From: Methylobacterium radiotolerans JCM 2831
Lineage (GTDB): Bacteria; Pseudomonadota; Alphaproteobacteria; Rhizobiales; Beijerinckiaceae
DNA: 64,000 nt
Direction: 5' to 3'
Assembly (NCBI RefSeq): GCF_000019725.1
Contig: NC_010505.1
Span: forward strand, 3,165,001-3,229,000
Positions within the stretch are counted from its first letter, which is position 1. Each line of letters opens with the position of its first letter. The notes beneath the pieces were generated by a model, which had not been told where the DNA came from, searched no databases, and saw nothing but the letters and a program-made list of their open reading frames with translations. This document shows positions 6,388 through 15,343 of this stretch, one piece after another. The translations under genes and the position numbers were made by a program.

Positions 6388-8721
6388 TCACGCCGCCCGG
6401 ACCGCCGCCGGGAGGAGCTGACGGCTGCGCGCCAGCGCCGCGGCCTGCTCGGCCGGCAGCGGCTTGCTGAACAGGTAGCCCTGGAATTCGTGGCAGCCCT
6501 GCTCCAGCAGGCAGGCGCGCTGCGCGTCCGTCTCCACGCCCTCGGCGGTGATGGTCATGTCGAGACTCGTCGCCATGTCGATGATCGCGCTCACGATCGC
6601 CGCCGCGCCGCGCTCCTGCGGCAGGTCCCGGACGAAGCTCTGGTCGATCTTGATCTTGTCGAAGGCGATCCGGCGCAGGTAGCTCAAGCTCGAATAGCCG
6701 GTTCCGAAATCGTCGAGCGACAGCCGCACGCCCATCTCGCGCAGTTTCGAGAGCGTGGCGTTGATCGCCGGCGTGGCCTCCAGGAACACCGACTCGGTCA
6801 CCTCGAGCTCCAGGCGCGCGGCGGCCAGCCCGCTCGTGCGCAGGGCGGACCGGACGAGCTGGGTCAGGTCCGAGTGCCGGAACTGCCGCGGGGACAGGTT
6901 GACGGCGATGCGGACATCCCCCGGCCAGCCGGCCGCGATCCGGCATGCCTCCCGCAGGATCCACTCGCCCAGCGGTATGATCACCCCGGTCTCCTCGGCG
7001 AGGGGGATGAACTCGCCGGGCGAGACGAAGCCGCGCACCGGGTGCTTCCACCGGATCAGCGCCTCGAAGCCGCGCACGCGGCACTCCTTGGCCGCCACGA
7101 TCGGCTGGAAGTAGAGGACGAACTCGTCCCGATCGAGGGCGCCCCGCAGATCGGCCGTCAGGGCGCGGCGGGCCTCGATCCGCTCGTCCATCTCGGCCTC
7201 GTAGAAGCGGTAGCCGTTCCGGCCCTCGCTCTTCATGCGGTAGAGCGCGAGATCGGCGCGCCGCATGATCTCCTGGCAACCGTCCTGCGGAGCGATCGCG
7301 ATCCCGATGCTGACGCTGACGGTCAGCCGGATGCCGTCGATGGTGAACGGCGACGCGAGCGCCTCCACGATGCCGTTGGCGAGCGCCTCGATCGCGTGCA
7401 GGTCCCGGGCGCTCCGGCCGGTGGCGAGGACCGCGAACTCGTCGCCCGCGAGGCGGGCGAGCTGGACATCGGAGGCCTCGAAGCTCCGGAGCCGCTCGGC
7501 GACCGACTTCAGGAGCTTGTCGCCGGCCGCGTGGCCGAACGTGTCGTTGACGCTCTTGAACTCGTCGAGGTCGAGGGCCAGCACGGCGAACCGATCGCCC
7601 TGCGCGAGCCGTTCCCGCGCCGCTTCCTGGAGCTGGTGGAACAGGACCCGGTTGGGCAGATCCGTCAGGGAATCGTGCAGAGCGAGATAGGACAGGCGCT
7701 CCTCGGAGCGCCGCTTCTCCGTCACGTCCGAGCCGACGCCGCGGTAACCCGAGAAGGCGCCGGCCCGGTCGAAGGTCGGCTTCCCGCTGAGGCACCAAGT
7801 CCGCCGCTCGCCGGCGATATCGAGCTGCAGGTGCAGGTTCCGGAAGGCCCGCCGCTCGGCGATGCAGCTCCAGAGGGTGGTGCTCGAGTGGCTCCTGGGC
7901 GGCGCCACCGGCGGCAGCAGCAGCCGCTCCAGCGGCAGGCCCATCAGCTGGCGCTCGGAGGAGCCGGCGACCTCGATCAGGCGCGGCGAGACGTGCTGGA
8001 GGCGCAGGTCGGCATCGGTCTCCCAGAGCCAGTCGCTGGCGCTCTCCTCGAACTCGTTGAGCAGGAGGTGGGTGAACTCCTGCTGCCGTTCCAGCTCGAT
8101 CTGCGCGATGACCCGCATCGTCAGGAGCCGGCTCAGATGCAGGATCGTGAAGCAGATGAAGATCGCGTAGAAGAACAGCAGGACCGCGACGTAGATGTAG
8201 AAGGCCTCCCCGGTCGTCGCGAGGGCGATGAACGAGCCGAGGATGATCAGGCCGGAATAGCCGATGGCGACCCGCGGCAGCACCGCCGCGCTCATGCCGG
8301 TCGCGATCAGGCCCGCGATGCTGGAGGCGATCAGCAGCCGCCCGTGCGCGTCGGCGCCGGAGAAGAGCATGACCGGGATGGAGGCCAGGAGAAACCCGTA
8401 GGCCTGCGCGGCCAGCACGACGCCCTGCACGAACGACGACGGCACCTGGAGCGGCTTGGGACGGGAGCGCCAGCGCCAGCACTGCTGGAGCGAGACCACC
8501 GCCAGCGGCAGGATGAGCGTTTCGAGACCGGCGAGATAGGCGCGATTGGCCGGGTTCCAGAACAGGTAGACGATGACCTGTACGACGCTGAGACTCACAA
8601 GAATCGTGAAGGGTACCAAGCGCAGCGCGACGTCCAGCTGCTCGACGCGGGCGCGCGCGCGAAGGTTCGCGTCGAGTGGATCCGCCTTGCGATCGGTATC
8701 GATCAGGAAAGAAATCAACAT
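6388..8721 (-). CDS. Membrane PAS-GGDEF-EAL cyclic-di-GMP enzyme
   Basis: A 777-residue inner-membrane signalling protein. Residues about 30-215 hold five to six hydrophobic helices (an N-terminal membrane sensor), followed by a PAS domain (about 235-350, ending G-S-D-V-T-E-K-R-R), a GGDEF domain and an EAL domain. The GGDEF signature reads A-G-D-E-F, a variant often still active. No RxxD inhibitory site is seen just before it. The EAL domain keeps its catalytic set: E-A-L-I-R-W, N-L-S-P-R-Q-F, L-E-V-T-E-S, D-D-F-G-T-G-Y-S-S-L, K-I-K-I-D, A-E-G-V-E-T and Q-G-Y-L-F. It should therefore be able to hydrolyse c-di-GMP and may also make it. It is divergent from the chemoreceptor gene, which suggests a shared role in motility versus surface life. 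ATG at 8721. Confidence 0.93.
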   Translation of the reverse strand: MLISFLIDTDRKADPLDANLRARARVEQLDVALRLVPFTILVSLSVVQVIVYLFWNPANRAYLAGLETLILPLAVVSLQQCWRWRSRPKPLQVPSSFVQGVVLAAQAYGFLLASIPVMLFSGADAHGRLLIASSIAGLIATGMSAAVLPRVAIGYSGLIILGSFIALATTGEAFYIYVAVLLFFYAIFICFTILHLSRLLTMRVIAQIELERQQEFTHLLLNEFEESASDWLWETDADLRLQHVSPRLIEVAGSSERQLMGLPLERLLLPPVAPPRSHSSTTLWSCIAERRAFRNLHLQLDIAGERRTWCLSGKPTFDRAGAFSGYRGVGSDVTEKRRSEERLSYLALHDSLTDLPNRVLFHQLQEAARERLAQGDRFAVLALDLDEFKSVNDTFGHAAGDKLLKSVAERLRSFEASDVQLARLAGDEFAVLATGRSARDLHAIEALANGIVEALASPFTIDGIRLTVSVSIGIAIAPQDGCQEIMRRADLALYRMKSEGRNGYRFYEAEMDERIEARRALTADLRGALDRDEFVLYFQPIVAAKECRVRGFEALIRWKHPVRGFVSPGEFIPLAEETGVIIPLGEWILREACRIAAGWPGDVRIAVNLSPRQFRHSDLTQLVRSALRTSGLAAARLELEVTESVFLEATPAINATLSKLREMGVRLSLDDFGTGYSSLSYLRRIAFDKIKIDQSFVRDLPQERGAAAIVSAIIDMATSLDMTITAEGVETDAQRACLLEQGCHEFQGYLFSKPLPAEQAAALARSRQLLPAAVRAA

Positions 8722-8956
8722 CTCGCGCGACGCAAACGCCTTCTGAAAAGCCTTTACGATCGAAAACTGGGGCTAAGGCTGTTTAGATGCATACACGATC
8801 GCTCGCTTGCACAAGTACAAGTCGCTTGTAGGTTTATAACTCGTAAATATCGGGGCGGAGCCGGACGATGCGGCTCGCGTCGGCCGGTCGGCGGCGCTAA
8901 GAGGCGAGCGTGTACGGGTCGCGGCCCAGCCAGAGCCGTCCGCAGGGCCGAGCAGG
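8722..8956. promoter_or_regulatory. Divergent intergenic region between c-di-GMP enzyme and chemoreceptor
   Basis: 235 bases without a gene, with an AT-rich core at about 8740-8850. It carries overlapping small repeats: CTTG-CA-CAAG (8806-8815) and ACAAG-TCG-CTTGT (8817-8829), with the hexamer ACAAGT twice. These look like a regulator site between two divergent promoters. No sigma-factor consensus is certain. Confidence 0.35.
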
Positions 8957-10588
8957 ATGAAGCAGACCATGCCGCGAACGCTGGGACTAAACCGCATCTT
9001 GGGCGGCGCGATCGGTGTCATCGCCCTGGTGTCGGTCCTCACCAGCGGCGCGGTCCTGATCACGGCCGATCAGCTGCGGGACGCGACCGATGCCCGGAGC
9101 CGGTCGAATCAGCTGATCCGCGCCCTCGACGGCTTCCGCGCGGCCATGCTCAATCAGGAGACCGGACTGCGCGGCTACCTGATCACCGGCCGCGACGGCA
9201 GCCTGGAGCCATATCGCCTGGGTCGCCAGACGCTCGACGAGGCAATCGACAGGCTCAGAACTTTGATCGGCGAGGATCCCGAGCGGACGCGCCTTCTGGC
9301 CGACGCCGTGGCGGCGGCGCGCAGCTGGCAGACCGAGGTGGGCGAGGTCGCCGTCCGGATCGCGGCCGATCCGGCAAAGAGGGACGAGGCTGTCCACATC
9401 GAGGCGGACGGTCAGGGCAAGCGGCTGTTCGATACCTTCCGCGAGAAGCTCGCGGCCATCGAGGGCCTCGAAGGGGCGGTGCGGGCCGGGCTGGCCGAGC
9501 GCGTCGCGCGCGGCGAGCGCAACGAGGGCCTGGCCCTCTGGGGGGGCACGCTGATCACGCTGCTGATCTGCCTGGGCATCGGAGTCGCCATCAACCGCCT
9601 CGTCGTCCGGCCGCTGGTGGGGGTGATGGGCTTCGTGGGACGGGTCGGCGAGGGCGACCTGTCGAGCAAGCTCGATGTCCGCGCTGGCGGCGAAGTGGGC
9701 CGTCTGAGCACGACGCTGAACACGATGGTTGCGGGGCTGTCGGACCTGGCGCGGACGAACCGCGCGGCGACGGCGGACCTGAACGCGGCGGCGGCGGAGA
9801 TCCGGGCCTCGGCGCAGGAGCAGGCCGCCTCGGTCGAGCAGCAGTTCGCCGCGGTCCAGGAGACGGCCGCCACGGTCGACGAGATCACCCACTCGGGCGC
9901 GCAGATCTCCAAGCGCGCCACGGAGGTGATCGCCACCGCCCAGGCGACCGCGCAGACCTCGCGCCAGGGCCTGCGCGCGGTGTCGGACACCGCCAAGGCC
10001 ATGGACGCGATCCGCGAGCAGGCGGAAGCCGTGGCGGGCAACATCGTCAGCCTGTCGGAGAAGACCCAGACGATCGGCGACATCATCGAGACGGTCAACG
10101 ACATCTCGGAGCGCACGCACCTGCTGGCGCTCAACGCCGCCATCGAGGCGGCCGCGGCCGGCGAGAGCGGGCGCAGCTTCGCGGTGGTGGCCGCGGAGAT
10201 GAAGCTCCTGGCCGACCAGGCCAAGGCGGCGACCGGTCAGGTGCGGGCGATCCTGGGCGAGATCCAGCGGGGCATCAACACGTCGGTGATGCTGACCGAG
10301 GAGGCGGTCAAGCGCGCGGCGGCGGGCAAGACGCGCTCGGACACGACGCAGCGCACGATCGAGGAGATCACCGCGCGGGTGGAAGAGAACGTGCAGACGT
10401 TCCAGCAGATCGTGGCCTCGACCAACCAGCAGCAGCTGGGCATCGAGCAGGTGATGGGGGCGTTGCAGAACATCCGCCAGGCCAGCCAGCAGACGGCCGC
10501 CGGCACCCGGCAGGTCGAGGCCGCGTCCGCCAACCTCACCGAACTCGCCCAGGCCCTCATGGCCCTGGCCGAACGCTACCGGCACTGA
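8957..10588 (+). CDS. Methyl-accepting chemotaxis protein with CHASE3 sensor
   Basis: A 543-residue chemoreceptor. It has a transmembrane helix near residues 12-35, a periplasmic all-helical CHASE3 domain (about 40-190, with the typical [13 protein letters not shown] motif), a second membrane helix near 195-215, a HAMP domain, and a cytoplasmic signalling coiled coil. The hairpin tip reads [20 protein letters not shown], where CheA and CheW bind. No C-terminal CheR/CheB pentapeptide is visible; the protein ends [13 protein letters not shown]3 ligands are mostly unknown. It stands alone without che genes and is divergent from the GGDEF-EAL gene. Confidence 0.94.
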   Translation: MKQTMPRTLGLNRILGGAIGVIALVSVLTSGAVLITADQLRDATDARSRSNQLIRALDGFRAAMLNQETGLRGYLITGRDGSLEPYRLGRQTLDEAIDRLRTLIGEDPERTRLLADAVAAARSWQTEVGEVAVRIAADPAKRDEAVHIEADGQGKRLFDTFREKLAAIEGLEGAVRAGLAERVARGERNEGLALWGGTLITLLICLGIGVAINRLVVRPLVGVMGFVGRVGEGDLSSKLDVRAGGEVGRLSTTLNTMVAGLSDLARTNRAATADLNAAAAEIRASAQEQAASVEQQFAAVQETAATVDEITHSGAQISKRATEVIATAQATAQTSRQGLRAVSDTAKAMDAIREQAEAVAGNIVSLSEKTQTIGDIIETVNDISERTHLLALNAAIEAAAAGESGRSFAVVAAEMKLLADQAKAATGQVRAILGEIQRGINTSVMLTEEAVKRAAAGKTRSDTTQRTIEEITARVEENVQTFQQIVASTNQQQLGIEQVMGALQNIRQASQQTAAGTRQVEAASANLTELAQALMALAERYRH

Positions 10589-10636
10589 GCCCACACCTGG
10601 ACCGCGTCGCTCCGGATCGGCGGAGCCCGGAGAAAC

Positions 10637-10909
10637 TCAGCCGCGATGCGCCGGTCGATGCGGGGCCTGCCGCCGGGAAGCGGTAGCGGCGCGCCCGCGA
10701 GCCGCCCGGACGCGCACGATGTCGGCCATCCCGACCGGCCGCGGCGGAGCCTCCCCGGTGAACGGCATCCGGCTGCGGACATCGCCGTAATAGTCCGCCC
10801 CCCCCATCCCGAATCCGCCGGCGACGACGGGACCGTCGAGGAGGGGCTCTCCGGCCGAAGCTCCGGCACTGACGAGGACGATGAGAGGGACCGCGAGGAG
10901 GATGCGCAT
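10637..10909 (-). CDS. Small secreted protein, unknown function
   Basis: A 90-residue reading frame with a convincing signal peptide (M-R-I-L-L-A-V-P-L-I-V-L-V-S-A-G-A-S-A), followed by a short Gly-rich mature part and an Arg/Ala-rich tail. I do not recognise the family. It converges on the chemoreceptor gene (48-base gap) and lies 82 bases downstream of the SGNH hydrolase on the same strand, so it may be cotranscribed with it. The signal peptide is the main reason to believe it. The Arg-rich tail is also what random reading in GC-rich DNA would give. Confidence 0.5.
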   Translation of the reverse strand: MRILLAVPLIVLVSAGASAGEPLLDGPVVAGGFGMGGADYYGDVRSRMPFTGEAPPRPVGMADIVRVRAARGRAATASRRQAPHRPAHRG

Positions 10910-10990
10910 GGTCGCATGCGTACACGGACCTGCGCCAGCTTTGCGGCGGCGTCGGTCACGATGGCGTGCGCGGGGCCGGCAGCGCCGCCG

Positions 10991-11992
10991 TCAGATGCCC
11001 GCGTCGATGCCGCGACAGCGCGTCGGATGCGCCCGCGACTTCTGCCAGCCGGTCCGCCCCTGCGCGAAGCCGACCTCCAGGAAGTGGACCAGCGGGTTGA
11101 CGCCCGCCGCGCGGACATCCGGATTCGCGTCGAGATACCCGTCGGTGCTGAAATGCCCGCTCGGATCACGGCCCTCGCGCCAGCCGAGATCGAGGTAGTG
11201 TCGCGCCAGACCGTGGGGGTACTGGCACGTGTCGGCGTACCAGCTCCTGTAATACTCCTCATCGAAACCCGGGAGCGGAGTCTCCAGGTAGCGCTCCAGC
11301 CCATATCGATCGCGGATGTGGCCGGTGATGCGTGCGGCCACCGCCGCGTAATCGCGCAGATGCGTCCCGTCGATGAAGGCGTCATCCTCCGCCAGCCCGA
11401 ACCGGGCCCCGCGCAGCGACGCGAACGGATCGAAGAACGAGACGCCCCGGCGCACGCACACGTCGCGGAGGAGATCGGAATACACCTCGACCGCTGCGGG
11501 GTCGCGCTCGGAGGCCTTCGAGACCGGCGTGGGCGGCAGCGCCGACACCAGCGTGTCGAGGGTCCAGGCCTGGAAGCGATCGATCATGCGATCCGCGTGG
11601 CTGGAGAAGTCCTCGGTCGCCGACCTCGCGAGCGCCGACGGCGAGCGGATGTCGTTGGTCCCGACGATCAGGATCGCGAGGAAGGCCGGCAAGGGCGCGC
11701 GCAGCAGGTCGAGGGCGCGGCGATAGGAACCCGCCGTCGAACCCGCGAGACCGACATTCAGGACGGGACGGGAAACGACCGGTCGCGGCAGGTGAGCCGC
11801 GTGCGAATCGCCCGCGAGCACGATGCAACCACTCGGTGCAGCGTCGAAGACGGCCTGGATGTGGCCGATCTTGTGACGTCGGAGGGCGTTGCTGCGGAGC
11901 GCCCTCACGGCCTCGATAAAGCCCATACGAATCTTGAACACCGCCCCCGCGTCCCGCACCGTAGGAGGCTCAGTTTTCCCAAGTCCAGTCAT
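10991..11992 (-). CDS. SGNH/GDSL-type hydrolase with C-terminal N-P-D-V repeat region
   Basis: A 333-residue protein. The nucleophile block is G-D-S-H with Ser63, an oxyanion G-T-N-D block follows (I-V-G-T-N-D), and the C-terminal D-x-x-H block reads F-I-D-G-T-H-L-R-D-Y, so the SGNH esterase/acetylhydrolase triad is complete. After about residue 245 comes a separate region with two copies of a Tyr/Leu motif, ending Y-L-D-A-N-P-D-V-R-A-A-G-V-N-P-L-V-H-F-L and then G-x-x-x-G-R. This motif is found in polysaccharide-related glycosyltransferases and secreted proteins. I chose the ATG at 11992; the longer in-frame extension to 12202 is Arg/Ala-rich and unlikely. The substrate may be an acylated glycan. 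No signal peptide is visible. The gene is divergent from the lipase-like gene. Confidence 0.8.
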   Translation of the reverse strand: MTGLGKTEPPTVRDAGAVFKIRMGFIEAVRALRSNALRRHKIGHIQAVFDAAPSGCIVLAGDSHAAHLPRPVVSRPVLNVGLAGSTAGSYRRALDLLRAPLPAFLAILIVGTNDIRSPSALARSATEDFSSHADRMIDRFQAWTLDTLVSALPPTPVSKASERDPAAVEVYSDLLRDVCVRRGVSFFDPFASLRGARFGLAEDDAFIDGTHLRDYAAVAARITGHIRDRYGLERYLETPLPGFDEEYYRSWYADTCQYPHGLARHYLDLGWREGRDPSGHFSTDGYLDANPDVRAAGVNPLVHFLEVGFAQGRTGWQKSRAHPTRCRGIDAGI

Positions 11993-12202
11993 TCTCGCGC
12001 ACGGCGCCGCTTTTTGACGCCGGCGGTGTTGCCGGGTGACAGAGGCCGTGACGCCGGCCGGATCATGAATGCTGGCCGGCGGCGGAACCGATTTCACCCG
12101 CGCGCTGTTGTGGAGCCCTCCGCGATCGTGCAATGGAGCCGCCCCTGCCGGCGCCGCCGACCGCCACGCATCGGCCTCGTGCTCTCGTTCTTGTTCGATC
12201 AC

Positions 12203-13480
12203 ATGGTCCGCGGCTACTTATCATTCACGCCTTTCAAGTTGAGAGACCTTCATCCGGCGCCGGTGGCGCGGCGGCACGTCTTTTTCATCCACGGGTTCGA
12301 CGCCCGCAGCGGCATCCGCTTCCCCGCCTTCTTCAAGCGGGAACTCCACCGTCACACGGCCCGGTTCGGGGCGATGCCGCGCGCCGTCTCGGAGATCCGG
12401 AACGACCCCGATGGTCTGAGCCGGAGCTGGGAGGTCGGCGCGCCGGCAGACGGGGACGGCGCGGCCGTCCGCTGCGAGACCCTGGTCTGGAGCGATATCG
12501 TCCATTCGGATCTCGCGCGCCCCGCGTCGCGCAAGCTCGCGCTGCTGGCCCGGAGCGCCGTAGCGGGGCTCACGCAGGGATTGTTCTTCAAGACGTCCCG
12601 GTTCGGATGGCCCTACACCCTGCTGAGCGCCTTCCCATTCTTCGTCGCCTTCGTCGCCCCGGCGCTGCTGATCGCGCTCGGCACCGCGATCTTCGCCGCC
12701 GTCAGCCCGTCGGCGGTGGCGGACACGGTCTGCGTGGCGCTGTTTCTCGCCGCCGCCGCGCTCGCCTTCCTGTACGGCGCCAAGAAGGCGCTGGGCCGCC
12801 TGTTCTTCTGGCATATCCTGAGCATCCGCATCTTCTTCTGGCAGCATGCGACGGGCCGGCGACCGGACTACGTGGACCGGATCGCGGTCTTCCGGGACCG
12901 TGTTCTGGCCGAAATGGCGCACTGGCGTGCGAACCCCGCGGACGCGCCCGACGAGGTCCTGATCGTGGGCCATTCCCTGGGCGCCGCCATGGCGGTCGAG
13001 GTCGCCGCGCAAGTCCTCGCGCGCCTCGGGACCGACGATCGAGCGCATCCGCGGCTGTCCCTGGTCACGCTGGGCTCGGGGTTGCCCTTCGTCGCGCTTC
13101 AGCACGAGGCCCGCACGTTGCGCCGAGACATCGCGACGCTCGTCTTCAGCGACCGCATCGTCTGGTGCGACTACCAGGCGCCCCAGGACTGGCTCAACTG
13201 CTACGGTTTCAATCCGATCTTCGATCTCGGATTCGGACGACCGGCGTTCCTCGCCTGCAACCCGCTCATCCGCTCCGCAGGAGTCAAGGACAGGATACCG
13301 GAGGACGACTACAAGCGCCTGCGCCTCAAGCCTTTCCACATGCACTTCCAGTTCCTGAAAGCCAATTTCAGGCCGGGTGAGTACGATTTCTTCGAGATGA
13401 TCCTCGGTCGGCAATCGCTGCTCGACCGCGCCCTGAGGCCGATCTGCCGCCGCGCTGCCGAACCCAAGACCGGTGCGTGA
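12203..13480 (+). CDS. Membrane-anchored alpha/beta hydrolase (lipase-like)
   Basis: A 425-residue protein with an alpha/beta hydrolase core split by a membrane segment. The N-terminal strand carries H-V-F-F-I-H-G-F-D (oxyanion region). Two hydrophobic helices lie at about 140-168 and 172-192, and the nucleophile elbow reads V-G-H-S-L-G-A-A with Ser258. A late D-x-I-V-W-C-D-Y segment may give the acid residue, and His in H-M-H-F is a candidate for the third member. It resembles unassigned alphaproteobacterial lipase-like proteins. The ATG at 12203 lacks a clear Shine-Dalgarno, so the start is uncertain. The gene is divergent from the SGNH hydrolase across about 210 bases, which suggests that the two esterases are regulated together. 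Confidence 0.75.
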   Translation: MVRGYLSFTPFKLRDLHPAPVARRHVFFIHGFDARSGIRFPAFFKRELHRHTARFGAMPRAVSEIRNDPDGLSRSWEVGAPADGDGAAVRCETLVWSDIVHSDLARPASRKLALLARSAVAGLTQGLFFKTSRFGWPYTLLSAFPFFVAFVAPALLIALGTAIFAAVSPSAVADTVCVALFLAAAALAFLYGAKKALGRLFFWHILSIRIFFWQHATGRRPDYVDRIAVFRDRVLAEMAHWRANPADAPDEVLIVGHSLGAAMAVEVAAQVLARLGTDDRAHPRLSLVTLGSGLPFVALQHEARTLRRDIATLVFSDRIVWCDYQAPQDWLNCYGFNPIFDLGFGRPAFLACNPLIRSAGVKDRIPEDDYKRLRLKPFHMHFQFLKANFRPGEYDFFEMILGRQSLLDRALRPICRRAAEPKTGA

Positions 13481-13635
13481 CCCTGCCCCCGGCTGAAGGG
13501 CCTCTCCGCCCCGGTGGAAGGTCCGGACACGATCCGACGGTCCGAGCCGCCGGATATCAGACGGCCACATTCGCGTCGTCAGCCTCCGCCGGAGCGCCGC
13601 GGCGTCACGGGTGCAGGAGCGGACCGGAGCGAGGG

Positions 13636-15075
13636 ATGGGTGTGAGCGTGTTACCGGATTTCGTTTCGCCGAGGAGCGCTCTCGTCGGGGTGCTGCTGGC
13701 GGTGCTCGCCGCGCCGGTGGCGGGTGAGGCCGGCTGGATGGGGCCGGAGGCGCAGCCGCTGTTCGTCAACGAGGCCAATCCGGCCGGCTACAACTACGCG
13801 CCGAGCGTCATCACCGAGAACGGGACCACCGACATCTGGTGGTGCGGCCAGGGCAAGACCGACGTCATCTTCCACCGTTCCTACACGCCGCAAACCGGCT
13901 TCTCGCCGGCGCGGATCGTGTTCCAGCCGACGCCCGGCTCCTGGAACCGGCAGTACGTCTGTGATCCCAGCGTGATCCGTGGGCGCTTCGTCAACCCGGC
14001 GGACGGACAGAGCTACGCCTACGCGATGTATTACTCGGGAGCCGACAACCTACCCGGACACAACAACCAGACGGGCCTCGCCTTCTCGAACGACAAGGTG
14101 ACGTGGGTCGACTACCCGGAACCGGTCATCAAGCCGATCAACCCGGTCGTCGCGCAGGGCAATTACGGCACCGGCCAGCCCGCGACCTTCTCGGACGGCC
14201 GGTCCGGCGTCTTCGTCTTCACGACGGATCTCACCGGGCCGAAGGGCGTGCGGGGCTTCGGGGACCTCTACGTCCGGCACACGGCCGACGGCGTGCATTT
14301 CGGGGCGCCGGCGCGGGTCCCCAACGTCGCCACCGACGGCTCGACCATCAACCCGAACTCGGATTTCGCCTACGACCCCAAGGCGGGCGAGGTCTACGTC
14401 ATCACCGGGCTGCCGGGTCGCGTGTGTCAGCAGGTGGCCTGCAAGGACCCGGGGCGCAATCCGGACCGGGAAACCTACCAGATGGGTCTATTCAAGATGC
14501 CCCTGAAGGCGGTGCTGAGCGGCGCGCCGGCCACTTGGACGCCCTTGGGCTACCTGAACTCCGACGTCACCGGTTTCTACCTGAACCACAGCCCCGGCTT
14601 CCAGCGCGACGGAGCCGGCTCGCTGACGCCGTTCCTCCCGGACGTCACGGTGTTCTTCTCGGGCGGCGACCCCTACCCCGGCACGTGGCGGATCACCGAG
14701 GCGCGGCGGCCCAGCGGCGCCGACCGCCTTCCCCTGCGGCGCGCCTTCGGGCCCGACGGCCACTGGGTGACGACCGGCTATATCGGGCCGGGCTACACGG
14801 TCGAGCGCAGCGTCGGCACCGCGTTGACGCTTCCGGCCCCTGGGACCGCGATGCTGATGAGCTGCGCGGCGGGGCAGAACCACTTCCTCAGCCGGGACCC
14901 GCGGTGCGAGGGCCAGACGCCCCTCGGCCAGACCGGCTACGTCTACGAGGCGCACAGGCCGGGCAGCCACCCGATCTACCGCTGCATCGCCGGCGGCCAA
15001 GATCATTTCGTGTCGACGGCAGCGGACTGCGAGGGACACACGTCCGAAGGTTTGCTCGGTTACGCCCTCGACTGA
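13636..15075 (+). CDS. Secreted beta-propeller-like protein with C-terminal lectin-like repeats
   Basis: A 479-residue exported protein (signal peptide to about residue 29, ending V-A-G-E-A). Residues about 35-395 are rich in Trp, Tyr and Gly with evenly spaced motifs (D-I-W-W-C-G-Q-G-K, D-P-S-V-I-R-G-R-F, A-M-Y-Y-S-G-A-D), the pattern of a five-bladed propeller as in glycoside hydrolase families 43/32. I cannot point to a sure catalytic triad. Residues about 405-479 hold two copies of a 35-40 residue repeat with C-x-A-G-x-x-H-F and G-Y-x-Y/L, like the DUF5648 repeats of cell-wall proteins. The ATG at 13636 has a GAGCGAGGG Shine-Dalgarno; earlier in-frame codons give no signal peptide. Substrate unknown. 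Confidence 0.75.
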   Translation: MGVSVLPDFVSPRSALVGVLLAVLAAPVAGEAGWMGPEAQPLFVNEANPAGYNYAPSVITENGTTDIWWCGQGKTDVIFHRSYTPQTGFSPARIVFQPTPGSWNRQYVCDPSVIRGRFVNPADGQSYAYAMYYSGADNLPGHNNQTGLAFSNDKVTWVDYPEPVIKPINPVVAQGNYGTGQPATFSDGRSGVFVFTTDLTGPKGVRGFGDLYVRHTADGVHFGAPARVPNVATDGSTINPNSDFAYDPKAGEVYVITGLPGRVCQQVACKDPGRNPDRETYQMGLFKMPLKAVLSGAPATWTPLGYLNSDVTGFYLNHSPGFQRDGAGSLTPFLPDVTVFFSGGDPYPGTWRITEARRPSGADRLPLRRAFGPDGHWVTTGYIGPGYTVERSVGTALTLPAPGTAMLMSCAAGQNHFLSRDPRCEGQTPLGQTGYVYEAHRPGSHPIYRCIAGGQDHFVSTAADCEGHTSEGLLGYALD

Positions 15076-15343
15076 GGATGCGTCGCGTGGCGCGGCGACT
15101 CAATCGACTGTTCAGCCCGTGCAGCAATGCGCGGAAGCGCCTGCGCAAATCTCCGTGGGCAGCTGAGCCGCCGCGACCCTGACCGATGCCGACGGGCCAA
15201 GTTTGTGCCCGTCGCTCGTACACTTCCCGGTAAGGCTACCGATTCGCCGAAAATACTCGCGCAGTTAATTCGGACTTAACCCTAACCGGTATTCTTAGGC
15301 ATCCCCGAGAATCGGGTTGCTCCGGTTGGAAAGATAGCGATCC

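Noticed and set aside
6340..10686. Very long plus-strand open frame of about 1450 codons
   Set aside because: It is antisense to the GGDEF-EAL gene and out of frame with the chemoreceptor. Its product is Arg/Gln/Asp-rich without domains, as expected for a frame open only because of high GC.
10646..12202. Long upstream extension of the lipase-like frame
   Set aside because: The first half is antisense to the SGNH hydrolase and lacks sense. Only the part from 12203 has hydrolase motifs.
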